A stretch of DNA of 64,000 bases from Oscillospiraceae bacterium (GCA_009777775.1 WRLE01000013.1:1-64000), one strand, 5' to 3'. Positions 1-9,267 are shown, counted from the stretch's first letter. The notes: a model not told the origin generated them from the sequence alone. Numbers and translations are program-made.

Positions 1-1900
1 CTGTTGTCGCCGGTAAGAACGCCTATCAGGTCTATCAGCACGTCCTTGATGTCGTCGTTGTCGATGTTCTGCAGGTAGCCGTCAACCACTGCGTACTGCG
101 CGGCTATGTCGGAGAGCAGCTGGGATAGGTCTGCAGCGTTCATGTCTGCTCCAACGAGGTCCGCCGCATCCTCCAACAGGTCGAGGAGTTCCAGTATCTC
201 GCCTGCGAAGTCTATCAGCGTCTCCACTTTGCCGTTCATTATCATCACGAACGCTATCTCGTCGCCAAAGCTGATGGCATCAACCGCTGCTTTTGCAAGC
301 GCATATGAAGCTGCATCGTTGTTCTTGATAAAGTCGTCCAGTAGAGCCACTAGTGTCTCGAGCTTAACAAGACCAAGCTTTAAGCTTGCCTCTGTCGGTA
401 CTGGTATCTTTGCTCCAGGGATGTAGCCGTCGATTATGAGTTCTACCGCTCCAAGGAGGTCTTCCAGCATCTGGCTGTCCATTATCCCCAAGCTCTTAAG
501 CAGCGCAAGCGCATCGTAGATAGTGCCGTCTGCATCGTAGTCCTGAGCCTTCTTCATGATTGGGCGGTATTTGTTTACAAGATCGGTCGCCCATTGGAAG
601 TATGTGTCGGCAGCAAGCTCAAGGTTGATGTCGATAGTGTTGCCTTTGGGGTTGAATACATTGTTGGGTTTGCTGAACCCTAGGAGGTCTAGTGCATCGG
701 CTATCCTCTTGTTCAAGCTGACCGTCATAGTGACGAGCCTGTCAGTGGTACCCTCGCCTGGGTCTCTGTCGAGTGGCAGGGTGTCGGTGAAGGTTACTAT
801 CACGCTCGCCGGGTCTGTCGGGTCGTCAACTACGGTGAAGTCAACGCCGTGCAGGTCGAAGGAGAAGTCGAAGACCTTGCTTAGGGTCAGGTTGTTGCTG
901 AGTATCGGGGGAACGGATACGCCGAGGGCTGTGAGTTGCTTGACAACCTCTGCAACGAATGCGTTTGCCGCCCTAATCGCGTCGGCATTGCCGCCTATGA
1001 CGCTAAGGGTGAAGCTGTCGTCGGTGGAGTCAAGGTCGAACTCGTAGTCGTTGAACTCAACGTAGCCGAGTTTCGCAAGCTCGAACAGCAGGTCCTTGAC
1101 CGCAGTCGAGACCGCCTTCACGCGGTCGAGCTCGAGTCCCGTTGCTGTCACAGCATATTTGAACTCTGCTTCGAGTACCGTCATTATTATGTCTTTAACG
1201 TCAACGGTGGGGTCAAAGAAGATGCCGAGTGCATCGGCTACAAGCGTATTGCCCAGCACTGCGTCAACGAAAGTCTCTGCGAACGCCAGCAGGTCGGTCT
1301 CGGAGGCGAGCAAGATGCTCATCAGCATACCGTAAGCCGTGTTGCCCGTGGACTGGCTGTTGTCGCCGGTAAGAACGCCTATCAGGTCTATCAGCACGTC
1401 CTTGATGTCGTCGTTGTCGATGTTCTGCAGGTAGCCGTCAACCACTGCGTACTGCGCGGCTATGTCGGAGAGCAGCTGGGATAAGTCAGCAGCGTTCATG
1501 TCTGCTCCAACGAGGTTCGCCGCATCCTCCAACAGGTCGAGGAGTTCCAGTATCTCGCTTGCGAAGTTTATCAGCGTCTCCACTTTGCCGTTCATTATCA
1601 TCACGAACGCTATCTCGTCGCCAAAGCTGATGGCATCAACCGCTGCTTCTGCTGCGGTTTGTTTTATAGCATTTCCTGGAATTGGAAATAATGGGTCTGT
1701 CACGTAATCTTCAAGTTTATCAACAAGATCACGCAACCGATCAAGACCAAGCTTTAAGCTTGCCTCTGTCGGTACTGGTATCTTTGCTCCAGGGATACTA
1801 TCATCGATTATGTCTTCCACTGCTGCGAGGAGATCCTCCAGCATCTGGCTGTCCATTATACCCAAATTTTTTAGCAGTGTGAGCGCATCGTAGATAGTGC
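1..1900 (-). repeat. Long in-frame tandem repeat inside the large exported protein (period 1356 bp, 452 codons)
   Basis: Bases 1 to ~283 match 1357 to ~1640 almost without change. The match resumes at about 371 versus 1745, offset 1374, so the copy nearer the N-terminus has six extra codons between the two blocks. The offset is a multiple of three throughout, so the repeat is in frame. The second unit runs off the window, so the copy number is unknown. The near identity implies recent duplication or gene conversion. Confidence 0.85.
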
Positions 1901-4059
1901 CGCTAGCATCGTATGCTTCTGCTCTTTTTAAGATTTCTTTGAACTCAGGGAGCATAGAAGCAGCCCATGTTGGGAATGGATTGCTACCAACTTTATATGA
2001 TGACAAATGCGCAGTTATGAAAGTGATTGTTTTCGCTGTATCATCATATGTTGAGTCTATTAATTCTAATTCGTTATTGTTGTTTATGTACCATACAGCA
2101 TTGGGTACTGTGCCACTATATGGAACTGTGATAGTTATAGCACCACCATCAAAGCTAGTGATTGCAGATATGCCAGAAGTTATAGTGATTTCAAACACAA
2201 GGTCGTCATTACCTACAAGGTCTTTATGAGCTGTTGGCAAATCGTTATGGTCGATTTCGCTAATTAAAATAGCAACATTGGTCCCTCCAGCATTGGTGGC
2301 GATTGATTGAACGGTAGTACTATCAAGGCTAATTGTTCCAGTTTCAAATGTGATTTTAATTGAGCTATTTGCATTGCCAAACTGTACAAAGTCTGATTTT
2401 TCAATCAAAGCTCTTTGTACATTCAACAAAGCAGAGTGACTTGTCAAATCGAAATAAATTTCACCAAGTTCCTGTGTGACATCGAGAAGGTCGTTTAGTG
2501 TTTCTGTTAGCTCAATACCAACAGTAACACCGTCCAAAAATTGTGTTACTAATATGGGTTGAGTCTCAGGAATTCCACTAACACTTCCAGGTACTTCAAT
2601 GAAAATCCAGCTTTCAAATTGGGTAAGGCATGACGCGATTTTGTCAATGAAGTTTATGTCATTCGCTTTTTGATGCGCACTTACTGCATTGTTGTAAGCG
2701 CTTACATCGTCAGGATCTTCGGGGTCTAGGTTGCTGAGACCTTTGAAAAGTGTTAATGTATTAATCACTTCCAAAAGCTCGTTGTAATAACTTGTAAGGT
2801 AATTAGATGAACCATAATATTTGAATGCAGCTGGATGGAGAGCATCGAATCTGTCCTTGTATCCATTCAATTCGGTTAGTAAAGTTCCATCGATATCGAG
2901 TTGCAATGCTTGCATATCATCTAGCAATTCTGCATTAGCTATTGCTGCATCAATTTCTGCACTTAATGCTGCAGCTTTTGTTAGTAGTTTTTCGGTTTCA
3001 CCTAGTCGTCTGTAGTTTTCGTCAAAACGAACGCTTTTACTGAATACATTTGTAGAGAAGTCAGCAGTTAACTCAGCTAGTTTTGCATTTAGGATTGTTT
3101 GTACACTACTGCTTAATGGGGTATCGATTTTATCTCCAATAGCTGCCAAAACACTATCAACATTCAATGCATTGAATAGATCCTCTGTTTCAACATCAAT
3201 TGTATCCATTGCATCTATCAGTATTCGAGTATAGTCATCAAGAACAGTTTGGTCTAATCCAATACCATCTGTGCATAAAACGAAATACCAATACTGATTG
3301 AGTGTTAGTGTATTTGCAGCTGTTACTTGCTGCATTCGTTTGTATGCAGAACCTGTGTATGTTACACCTATTTGTTGAAAAGCGGTATTAAATAACGTTA
3401 GTGTAATTGGATTTGATATTGCAGATCCAGGTTTTAGTTCAAGGCTATCTATAAACCAAGTGATAATGTCATCAACAGCGTCAACGAAATCACAGTATTG
3501 TTCGATAGTAATACTATCCGAAGGATTAAGACTGGAAATCGCTGTGACTATTAATAATGGTGATGCTAAGTCGGTAGTAGCTTGAGCAATCATATTATTG
3601 AACATGTTGCAAAATGGTGTCCAGTATGTACGAAAACTCGAATTGTTATTTGCAAGAAACAAACCTTCTATTAATGGGTTTTCACTAACAATAGGTGCAG
3701 GATGGATGTTTACATTCGAACCATCAGGCACATTAGGAATATTTTTAGTGAGTTTTAATAATCGAGCAGCATAAGCGGGTAAATCTCCTACAACTAAAGT
3801 ATTATTCAGGATTCCTTGCTCAGTAGCTATTAATTTAACTGTATCAGCTATTTGAGTTAAGCCTGTAACACTCCCTGCTCTAGCAGAAAACCTAACAGAC
3901 CAAGTTGCCGAAGTGTCTTCTGCTGATACATTGTATGCATCAATCCAATTCCCGTCTCCCGGTCCCGCTGCTGACACAGTTAACGGGATGCTGGCAAACA
4001 TACTGAACACCATTGCTAGAGCCAGTATGAATCCCAGGCTTCTTCGTATTCGTTTCATA
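1..4059 (-). CDS. Very large exported repetitive protein, N-terminal 1353 residues (C-terminus off the window)
   Basis: The reading frame is open without a stop from an ATG at 4059 to the window edge. GGAGG (near 4069) precedes the start. The first ~30 residues are a clear Sec signal peptide: basic MKRIRR, a hydrophobic core, then a VSA-A type cleavage site. Residues ~30-700 are unique, acidic and Asn/Asp/Leu-rich; about residue 670 onward carries a unit that begins again about 452 residues later, nearly identical at DNA level. No catalytic motif, LPXTG, dockerin or SLH domain is visible, but the C-terminus is missing. An extracellular or cell-wall-associated structural or adhesive protein is the best inference; the function is unknown. 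Base composition shifts inside the gene: the repeat part is richer in G+C than the unique N-terminal part, suggesting amplification or transfer of that module. Confidence 0.85.
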
Positions 4060-4100
4060 TAGAAACTCCTCCAAAATAAATGTTTTGCCTCTTTTCTTCT

Positions 4101-4185
4101 GAGGTTGGGGTTCCTCGTTTTCAGCCTCTTTTGTTGTGGGGTTGGGGTTCCCCATTTTTAGCCGCTTTTAGTTTGGAGTTGCGGC
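4101..4185 (-). repeat. Three short hairpins in the leader of the exported-protein gene
   Basis: Inverted repeats lie at 4101-4116 (GAGG/CCTC arms), 4138-4153 (GGGG/CCCC arms) and 4161-4165 with 4181-4185 (GCCGC/GCGGC). The first two are 37 bp apart and share a TTGGGGTT loop region, so they look like a degenerate tandem duplication. They sit 40-130 bp upstream of the minus-strand start at 4059, in its probable 5' UTR. Confidence 0.5.
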
Positions 4186-4186
4186 A

Positions 4187-4828
4187 TTTTTGCTTATACA
4201 CATTTTTTATGAAGTCGCCGCACCTCCTTTTCCGTCGTACTTCATCCGATGGCGTGGTATCCTGCTGTTGCAATAGTTTGCACAGAGTGGATGACCAACA
4301 CATATACTTTGTATCTTTTGCCCTTCTGCTGCCTTGCTTTGCCCATCGCAGACCTCCTCTTTTTACGCAGATTTCACACTGCGTTTACTTTGCGTATTTA
4401 GTTAATCATATTACACTTAAATCTGGATAGAATCAAGATAAATATTCGCAAAAAATGAATAATTTTTCAAGTATTTGTAAATGTGAAAAAAATGTTGAAT
4501 ATTACAGGGATTTCGCATAATAATCTAGTGAAACGCTTGATTAATATTCATTGAATATGCATGAATATACATTGCTTTTGTTAAGAGAAACCTGTTGCGT
4601 TTACAGGTTTGTTGGGGGTGAATGATACTGCTTTGATATGCATTGATGCAACTACTTCCTCCTGTGTACAAAATGCATTGAATGCATCATGCTTTTAGCA
4701 GACTTTTCGCAGAAAAACCCCCAATCATACATAGGGTGTTTTTTTGAAAATATATAGCTTAAAAAAATAGAAAAATTTGCAGAAAATTTGTTGATAAACA
4801 ATTGTATTTTCATTAACGATGATATATT
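4187..4828. other. Gene-free AT-rich region between divergent genes
   Basis: I see no supported gene in these ~640 bases. The region lies between the exported-protein gene (leftward) and the two-component operon (rightward), so it should hold both promoters, though no pair of good -35/-10 boxes stood out. A small inverted repeat (AACCTGT/ACAGGTT) lies near 4589-4609. Short open frames on both strands have biased, repetitive composition and no ribosome-binding site. Confidence 0.5.
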
Positions 4829-5032
4829 ATGGAATATAGAATATTCATGCTTTTTTATAGGGTCTACAGCCAATGGGAAAATGGAGGAGCAATTACACTT
4901 TTCCTTTTCGCGAGTGTAATTTTATCATCGTATGCAAGGGTTGTAATCCCAAAAAGTATAGGAATTATAGGTTATTGGAATTTCACATTTTTCCATGAAG
5001 CGGGGGCAGTGCTGTGGCAGTTGGTTTTATGA
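4829..5032 (+). CDS. Small hydrophobic ORF coupled to the histidine kinase (67 aa)
   Basis: This frame encodes 67 residues with one or two hydrophobic stretches (about residues 20-40 and 44-67). It ends in a TGA at 5030-5032 that overlaps the next gene: the kinase frame can start at GTG 5014 or at ATG 5029 (ATGA overlap). No convincing ribosome-binding site precedes 4829. It may be a separate membrane peptide, or the first membrane segment of the kinase separated by a frameshift, since the kinase begins abruptly in a membrane helix. I recognise no family. Confidence 0.4.
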   Translation: MEYRIFMLFYRVYSQWENGGAITLFLFASVILSSYARVVIPKSIGIIGYWNFTFFHEAGAVLWQLVL

Positions 5033-6432
5033 TTATCGTTTTCATTCTCATTTTCCTGTTTTATTTGTCGAATCCCAGAAATAAGGTCAACCAATGGAGC
5101 TCCATTTCATGCATTTTCTTTTGGTTGGGGATAGCAAAGGAAGTTGCCCTATATGACCTGATTCCAATGCTTCACGAGAATATGGACAGGACTGGTTTGG
5201 ACATAGCTTTTGCTCCTTGGCATTCTGTTTTCACCTGGATGATCTATACCTTCGCCATGCCTACCATGCTCCTTACTTGCGCCTATCTCGCCAGGTTAGA
5301 TAGACGAAATCCCATGCTCATGAGATATATGATGAGACTAATATTTATACCTGGTTTGATACTGAGCTTCATATACTATCCAGTGAACTTTAGATACTAT
5401 CAGACGAACAGTAGCTCTTTTTGGATTACTTACACGATTTTAAACTTCACTTTTGGCGCAATTACGCCAATTGTCATCATTAAGGGCATCAACACAGAAG
5501 ACCCAGGGAGACCTCGAGAGCAAAAGAAAAGAGCGGCTGTTGTCATGCTGCCGCCCATGTATTATTGGCTTCTTTCTGTATTTATTCCAAATTTATTGAA
5601 AATCGAAGGTCTTTTCTCATTATGGAAGACCAACTTTTTCCTAATTCTCAGTTGTTTGGCGGTATATATTTATTCCGCTTTCAGAGATGGCTTCATGGGC
5701 TTGAAGCTTTTTAGTATGCAATACGATTGGGATATGGATTTGAGCATTATAAACACCAGCGCAGAGTTCACTAGCCATATGTTCAAAAATCAGGCGACGA
5801 AAATGGATATTTGCATCGAGCAACTAAAGTCTGCTTATTTGGATGGTGGGCAAGGGGAGATTCCCGAGGAGCTGGAGATTCTTTCCCGAAGCGTAGACAC
5901 TTTGAAAGCCTATGTGGAGAGAATCAAGCGCCATTCCCAGGAAATCAATCTGCAAGAGGCTCCCAGTAATTTAAGAAGCATGCTGGAATATGCTATGTCC
6001 ATTGCTCTGGCAGATAAAGGGTATGTTTCTGCGGTACTTGACATCGAGGACGACGTTTATTGGATTTGCGATAGGGTGCATATAACCGAAGTCTTCGTCA
6101 ATATTTTCTCCAATGCCGTCGATGCTATGGCGGGTGGAGGTTATATCACGGTGAGCAGCACCCGAAGCAAGGCTGGTTATCGTTTGTTTATATCTGATAA
6201 TGGCTCTGGTATCGATGCGGCAACGCTTAAAAATATTTTCGTTCCCCATTTCACCACAAAGAATACTGAAGAAAGTTATGGTTTAGGTCTTGCTTATTGC
6301 AAGAATGTTGTTACAAAACACAATGGTGGTATTTCCGCAAAGAGCGAACTTGGGGAAGGTACCACCATTATTATTGACTTCCCCATTAAGAAGGTGGAAA
6401 TGCGGGAGCTGGTCGAAGCAAAAGTAAGCTGA
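5014..6432 (+). CDS. Membrane sensor histidine kinase
   Basis: The protein has 472 residues. The first ~230 form about six or seven membrane helices and no recognisable extracellular domain. A dimerisation/phosphoacceptor region follows with a candidate His255 (in SAEFTSHMFKN), then a HATPase_c domain: N-box NIFSNAVDAM, G1 box SDNGSGI and G2 box with GLGLAYC. It should sense a membrane or extracellular cue and phosphorylate the regulator encoded 11 bp downstream. The chosen GTG at 5014 has a GGGGG stretch 7 bases upstream; ATG 5029 is the alternative. Because the N-terminus begins inside a helix and overlaps the upstream hydrophobic ORF, the real protein may be longer (see findings). Confidence 0.8.
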   Translation: MAVGFMIIVFILIFLFYLSNPRNKVNQWSSISCIFFWLGIAKEVALYDLIPMLHENMDRTGLDIAFAPWHSVFTWMIYTFAMPTMLLTCAYLARLDRRNPMLMRYMMRLIFIPGLILSFIYYPVNFRYYQTNSSSFWITYTILNFTFGAITPIVIIKGINTEDPGRPREQKKRAAVVMLPPMYYWLLSVFIPNLLKIEGLFSLWKTNFFLILSCLAVYIYSAFRDGFMGLKLFSMQYDWDMDLSIINTSAEFTSHMFKNQATKMDICIEQLKSAYLDGGQGEIPEELEILSRSVDTLKAYVERIKRHSQEINLQEAPSNLRSMLEYAMSIALADKGYVSAVLDIEDDVYWICDRVHITEVFVNIFSNAVDAMAGGGYITVSSTRSKAGYRLFISDNGSGIDAATLKNIFVPHFTTKNTEESYGLGLAYCKNVVTKHNGGISAKSELGEGTTIIIDFPIKKVEMRELVEAKVS

Positions 6433-6443
6433 GGAGAATGGCA

Positions 6444-7031
6444 ATGGGCGATAGGGTGAGGGTTTTTCTCGTGGAGGACGATGGTGATTTTGCGTTTCTC
6501 TTGGGAAAAATGCTGGAAAAGGATAGTCGTTTGGAATACTTGGGTTATGCCGCAGGGCGAGCCGATGGGGTTTCCATGGTTGTTACTTTGAAACCCGATA
6601 TTATTTTAATGGACCTTAGTTTGACGGACAACGAGCTTGACGGAATCGAAGCTGCAAGGGAAATGCGGATAAAGACGCAAGCGAAGGTTTTGCTCATCAC
6701 TTCCTTTGAGCAGCATAATATAATGGTGACCGCCAGCAAGCGGGCATTCGCTTCCGGTTATGTTTTCAAGAGCAATTATCAAAATCTAGCCGATACGATA
6801 TATGCCACCGCAATATCCACCACTCCCCAAGAGGGCTTTATAAGGGAACTGATTCTCAGCGATTTGTCCTTTGCGGAAAGGTCTGTTCTCTTGGATATAA
6901 TCAATGGCGATAGCACCGTCCATGCAGCTTCTTCGCTAAAGACGATTGCCAATCAGAAAACCAGCATATTTAAGAAGCTGGGTTTGAAAAACACCAATGA
7001 GTTGGTGAGCGTATTCAAAGGTTGGTTGTGA
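6444..7031 (+). CDS. Response regulator, receiver plus degenerate LuxR-type output domain
   Basis: The N-terminal receiver domain has the acidic pair (VEDD), a phosphoacceptor Asp in ILMDLSL (residue 57 from this start) and a Lys in FKSN. The C-terminal ~60 residues (ERSVLLDIINGDS to the end) resemble a helix-turn-helix of the LuxR/NarL type, ending in KTSIFKKLGLKNTNELV. I chose ATG 6444 over ATG 6438 because GAGGAG at 6431-6436 gives 7-base spacing to 6444. It is the partner of the upstream kinase. The target is unknown; the adjacent glucokinase gene suggests carbohydrate sensing, but only by position. Confidence 0.85.
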   Translation: MGDRVRVFLVEDDGDFAFLLGKMLEKDSRLEYLGYAAGRADGVSMVVTLKPDIILMDLSLTDNELDGIEAAREMRIKTQAKVLLITSFEQHNIMVTASKRAFASGYVFKSNYQNLADTIYATAISTTPQEGFIRELILSDLSFAERSVLLDIINGDSTVHAASSLKTIANQKTSIFKKLGLKNTNELVSVFKGWL

Positions 7032-7061
7032 GTTTTACTATATTGAAATGGAGTTTATTAT

Positions 7062-8006
7062 ATGAGTATGTACATTGGGATTGATCTTGGGGGGACCAAT
7101 ATTGCGGGGGCATTGGTGGATGCGGATGGGGTAATTCAAAAGCGTTTTGATGCACCCACTAATGCTAGTGGCGGGGCTTTTGCTGTTTTAGAAGGGATTA
7201 TGAAGGTTTGCCAGTCATTAGTAGCGGAAGATAGTCCGCCTTTGTCCATAGGTATTGGAGTACCTGGTGCTGTAAAAGGTGAGACTGGTGATGTGATTTT
7301 TACACCCAATGTTCCATTGAGCGGCTTGAATATTGCCGATTATTTGCGAACAGGGTTTAGTTGTCCAATTTATTTGGCTAATGATGCAAATTGCGCTGCT
7401 TTGGGGGAAACCCTTTTTGGTGGAGCAAAGGATGCGCAAAATGTGGTATTCATCACCTTGGGTACTGGTGTGGGTAGTGGAATTGTCCTCGGCGGTCGCT
7501 TGCATACAGGTGTCAATGATGCGGCTGGAGAGCTGGGTCATATGGTCATCGCTGCTGGTGGACGAGAATGTGGCTGTGGGCGGTTCGGCTGCTGGGAAAG
7601 CTATGCTTCTGCTACGGGGCTCGTATTAACCGCAAATGAGTTCATAGGAACGCATCAAGAGAGCGCTTTATCTGAGCTTTCCGATGTCGAGGCTGAAAAG
7701 CTCGATGGCCGCTTGATATTTGATGCTTTCCGTTCAGGTGACTCTGTGGCTGCTTTAGTGGTGGATACCTATATCGAGCATCTTGCTGTGGGTGTGGTTA
7801 ATATCATTAATATATTGGAGCCTGACATAATTTGTCTTGGTGGCGGGATTTCAAACTCATGGGATGTTATAGCTGAGCCTCTGCAGAAGGCAGTAGATGC
7901 GGAGCATTTTTTGCGTAATGCTCCTGGTATATCTCAAACTCGCATCGTTAAAGCGACTCTAGGAAACGATGCCGGCATCATCGGCGCTGCCATGCTTGGG
8001 AGATAA
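7062..8006 (+). CDS. glcK: ROK-family glucokinase
   Basis: The 314-residue protein phosphorylates glucose, or a related hexose, with ATP. It shows the ATP-phosphate motif DLGGTNIAGAL at the N-terminus, the NDANCAALGE region with the catalytic Asp, a glycine-rich GTGVGSGIVL loop and the ROK Zn-binding signature CGCGRFGCWESYAS. Length and motif order fit single-domain glucokinases; an N-terminal HTH, as in ROK repressors, is absent. The start at 7062 follows GGAG (7050-7053). It is 30 bp downstream of the response regulator in the same direction and may share its transcript. Confidence 0.88.
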   Translation: MSMYIGIDLGGTNIAGALVDADGVIQKRFDAPTNASGGAFAVLEGIMKVCQSLVAEDSPPLSIGIGVPGAVKGETGDVIFTPNVPLSGLNIADYLRTGFSCPIYLANDANCAALGETLFGGAKDAQNVVFITLGTGVGSGIVLGGRLHTGVNDAAGELGHMVIAAGGRECGCGRFGCWESYASATGLVLTANEFIGTHQESALSELSDVEAEKLDGRLIFDAFRSGDSVAALVVDTYIEHLAVGVVNIINILEPDIICLGGGISNSWDVIAEPLQKAVDAEHFLRNAPGISQTRIVKATLGNDAGIIGAAMLGR

Positions 8007-8021
8007 ATTTATATCAAGCTA

Positions 8022-8049
8022 TTGACAATGTAAGAAAAATCATTATACT
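8022..8049 (+). promoter_or_regulatory. Strong sigma-A-type promoter
   Basis: A perfect -35 TTGACA (8022-8027) and -10 TATACT (8044-8049) are separated by 16 bp. No ORF follows within 500 bp except infC, which has its own promoter, so the promoter probably drives the structured RNA described next. Confidence 0.65.
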
Positions 8050-8055
8050 AAAAAA

Positions 8056-8146
8056 CAAGAGGCGTTGCTGGTAAACGGCTAGCCTATGCGATTGAACGAA
8101 ATTAACCGTTAATCTTGTCAGGACTTGGCGGTTATTTTCGTTTACC
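8056..8146 (+). ncRNA. Candidate small structured RNA of unknown class
   Basis: The segment just downstream of the promoter contains no ORF. A closing stem GGTAAACG (8070-8077) / CGTTTACC (8139-8146) is perfect over 8 bp. It encloses a second perfect stem TAACCG (8103-8108) / CGGTTA (8129-8134). The T-rich stretch after 8134 could serve as a weak terminator. I do not recognise SRP RNA, 6S RNA, tmRNA or a known riboswitch. The start is inferred from the promoter and the end from the stem. Confidence 0.45.
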
Positions 8147-8236
8147 TAAGTAGTTAAGTAGATCTATTACTAATTTTGCGGATAACAACATTATACTAAA
8201 ATTGCGGTCTAATAAGATTGCCACGTCGCTTCGCTC

Positions 8237-8320
8237 CTCGCAATGACACCGGGGTGAGGTCGCAACGCTGCTCGCAATGACACCGGGGTGAGGTCGCAAC
8301 GCTGCTCGCAATGACACTGG
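8237..8320. repeat. 34-bp tandem direct repeat (about 2.5 copies)
   Basis: Units start at 8237, 8271 and 8305; the third is truncated and has one change. The unit begins CTCGCAATGACACCGGGG. It belongs to a kind of dispersed intergenic repeat common in bacterial genomes that is often mis-annotated as short proteins. No spacer variation is present, so it is not a CRISPR array. Confidence 0.8.
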
Positions 8321-8380
8321 ATTTTACCCGTGTCTGGTAACGCTTATTGTAATAAACTTAGCAAATTCGATGAAATTGTA

Positions 8381-8410
8381 TTGACAATGTTCATCGATTT
8401 GTGTTAAAAT
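8381..8410 (+). promoter_or_regulatory. Promoter of the infC-rpmI-rplT operon
   Basis: TTGACA (8381-8386) and TAAAAT (8405-8410) are spaced 18 bp apart. A ~155-nt leader follows before infC. Confidence 0.7.
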
Positions 8411-8527
8411 AATTTTTGCTAACAAAGCAGAACGGCATTACCGTCCTCACCCGTCCGCCATTTGGAGCGAGATGTGGTCGAAATAGCAAGAAACGCTTTC
8501 CCGATATTGGGGTTTGCGTACTATTGT

Positions 8528-8560
8528 ACGGATGCTTTTTGGCGTCCGTTTTGTTTTTAT
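8528..8560 (+). terminator. Leader attenuator-like terminator directly before infC
   Basis: The stem ACGGATGC (8528-8535) / GCGTCCGT (8542-8549) is followed by a T-rich tract to about 8560 and then immediately by the infC GGAGG (8563-8567). A terminator between the operon promoter and its first gene is the hallmark of L20-controlled infC leaders known from Bacillus. The leader 8417-8527 contains ACCGTCC and CCCGTCCG segments that could compete for the terminator arm. Confidence 0.65.
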
Positions 8561-8570
8561 TTGGAGGTGT

Positions 8571-9101
8571 TTGAATATCAGCAACGTGACCTATCAGATC
8601 AACGAAGATATCAGAGACAAAGAAGTCCGTCTCATAGACGAAGACGGGACGCAGCTTGGAATCATGTCATCGGCAGATGCTATGAATGTTGCGATTGAGA
8701 AGGAACTCGACCTTGTGAAAATTGCACCCGGCTCCAGTCCACCGGTATGCAAAATAATGGATTATGGCAAATACCGCTTTGAGCAAACAAAGCGGGAAAA
8801 GGAAGCGCGGCGCCATCAGCATGTTGTGGAAGTCAAAGAGATTCGCATGTCACCAAGCATCGGAATCAACGATTTCAACGTGAAGCTGAGAAACGGGCAA
8901 AAATTCCTCAAAGAGGGAGACCGACTTAAGGTTACTGTTCGTTTCAGGGGCAGGGAAATGGCCCATACCCATTTGGGTGAGGAGCTACTGAAAAGATTCG
9001 CTGCCGAATGCGAGGAATTGGCGACTGTGGATAAAAACCCGAAACTAGATGGTCGATTCATGTCCATGTTCCTCACATCAAAGGTTCCCAAAAACCAATA
9101 G
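8571..9101 (+). CDS. infC: Translation initiation factor IF-3
   Basis: IF-3 binds the 30S subunit and checks start-codon pairing. The sequence matches the family end to end: NEDIRDKEVRLIDEDGTQLG, then KIMDYGKYRFEQ, the linker rich in Lys/Arg, and the C-terminal domain with EIRMSP and FLKEGDRLKV. No ATG lies at a suitable place. With GGAGG at 8563-8567, candidates are TTG 8571 (3-base spacing) and ATC 8577 (9-base spacing). IF-3 genes are known for rare starts such as AUU, which allow autoregulation, so AUC is credible; I give the TTG coordinate as the conventional choice. It is first in an operon with L35 and L20. Confidence 0.95.
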   Translation: MNISNVTYQINEDIRDKEVRLIDEDGTQLGIMSSADAMNVAIEKELDLVKIAPGSSPPVCKIMDYGKYRFEQTKREKEARRHQHVVEVKEIRMSPSIGINDFNVKLRNGQKFLKEGDRLKVTVRFRGREMAHTHLGEELLKRFAAECEELATVDKNPKLDGRFMSMFLTSKVPKNQ

Positions 9102-9160
9102 CGCATTTGTCCATATCGCCTATATCTATACCAGTATTTACCAATAACTAAATACAATCA

Positions 9161-9203
9161 AAGCAAAGCCGAAACCAATTTCGGTGTTCGGGCTTGCTTT
9201 TTG
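9161..9203 (+). promoter_or_regulatory. Hairpin with T-run between infC and rpmI
   Basis: AAGCAA(A)GCCGAA on the left pairs with TTCGGGCTTGCTT on the right, and a T-run follows. It lies 60 bp after the infC stop and 65 bp before rpmI. It could be a partial terminator or a second ribosomal-protein control element. Confidence 0.5.
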
Positions 9204-9267
9204 TACGCATTGCACACAGTGCCTTGCTTAAGTGCGCCTTGCGAATATAGGAGGAGAATAGTTAAGT

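Noticed and set aside
936-1484. 182-residue plus-strand open frame and other plus-strand frames within 1-3015
   Set aside because: They are antisense to a continuous 1353-codon minus-strand frame with signal peptide and ribosome-binding site, and their repeats simply mirror it.
4652-4873. 73-codon minus-strand open frame
   Set aside because: AT-rich, no ribosome-binding site, overlaps the start of the plus-strand operon.
8132-8317. Minus-strand open frame of 61 codons over the 34-bp repeats
   Set aside because: Its peptide (CHCEERSDVAI type) is the familiar artefact of dispersed intergenic repeats; no ribosome-binding site.
8237-8320. Possible CRISPR array
   Set aside because: Units are contiguous direct repeats with no variable spacers and no cas genes nearby.
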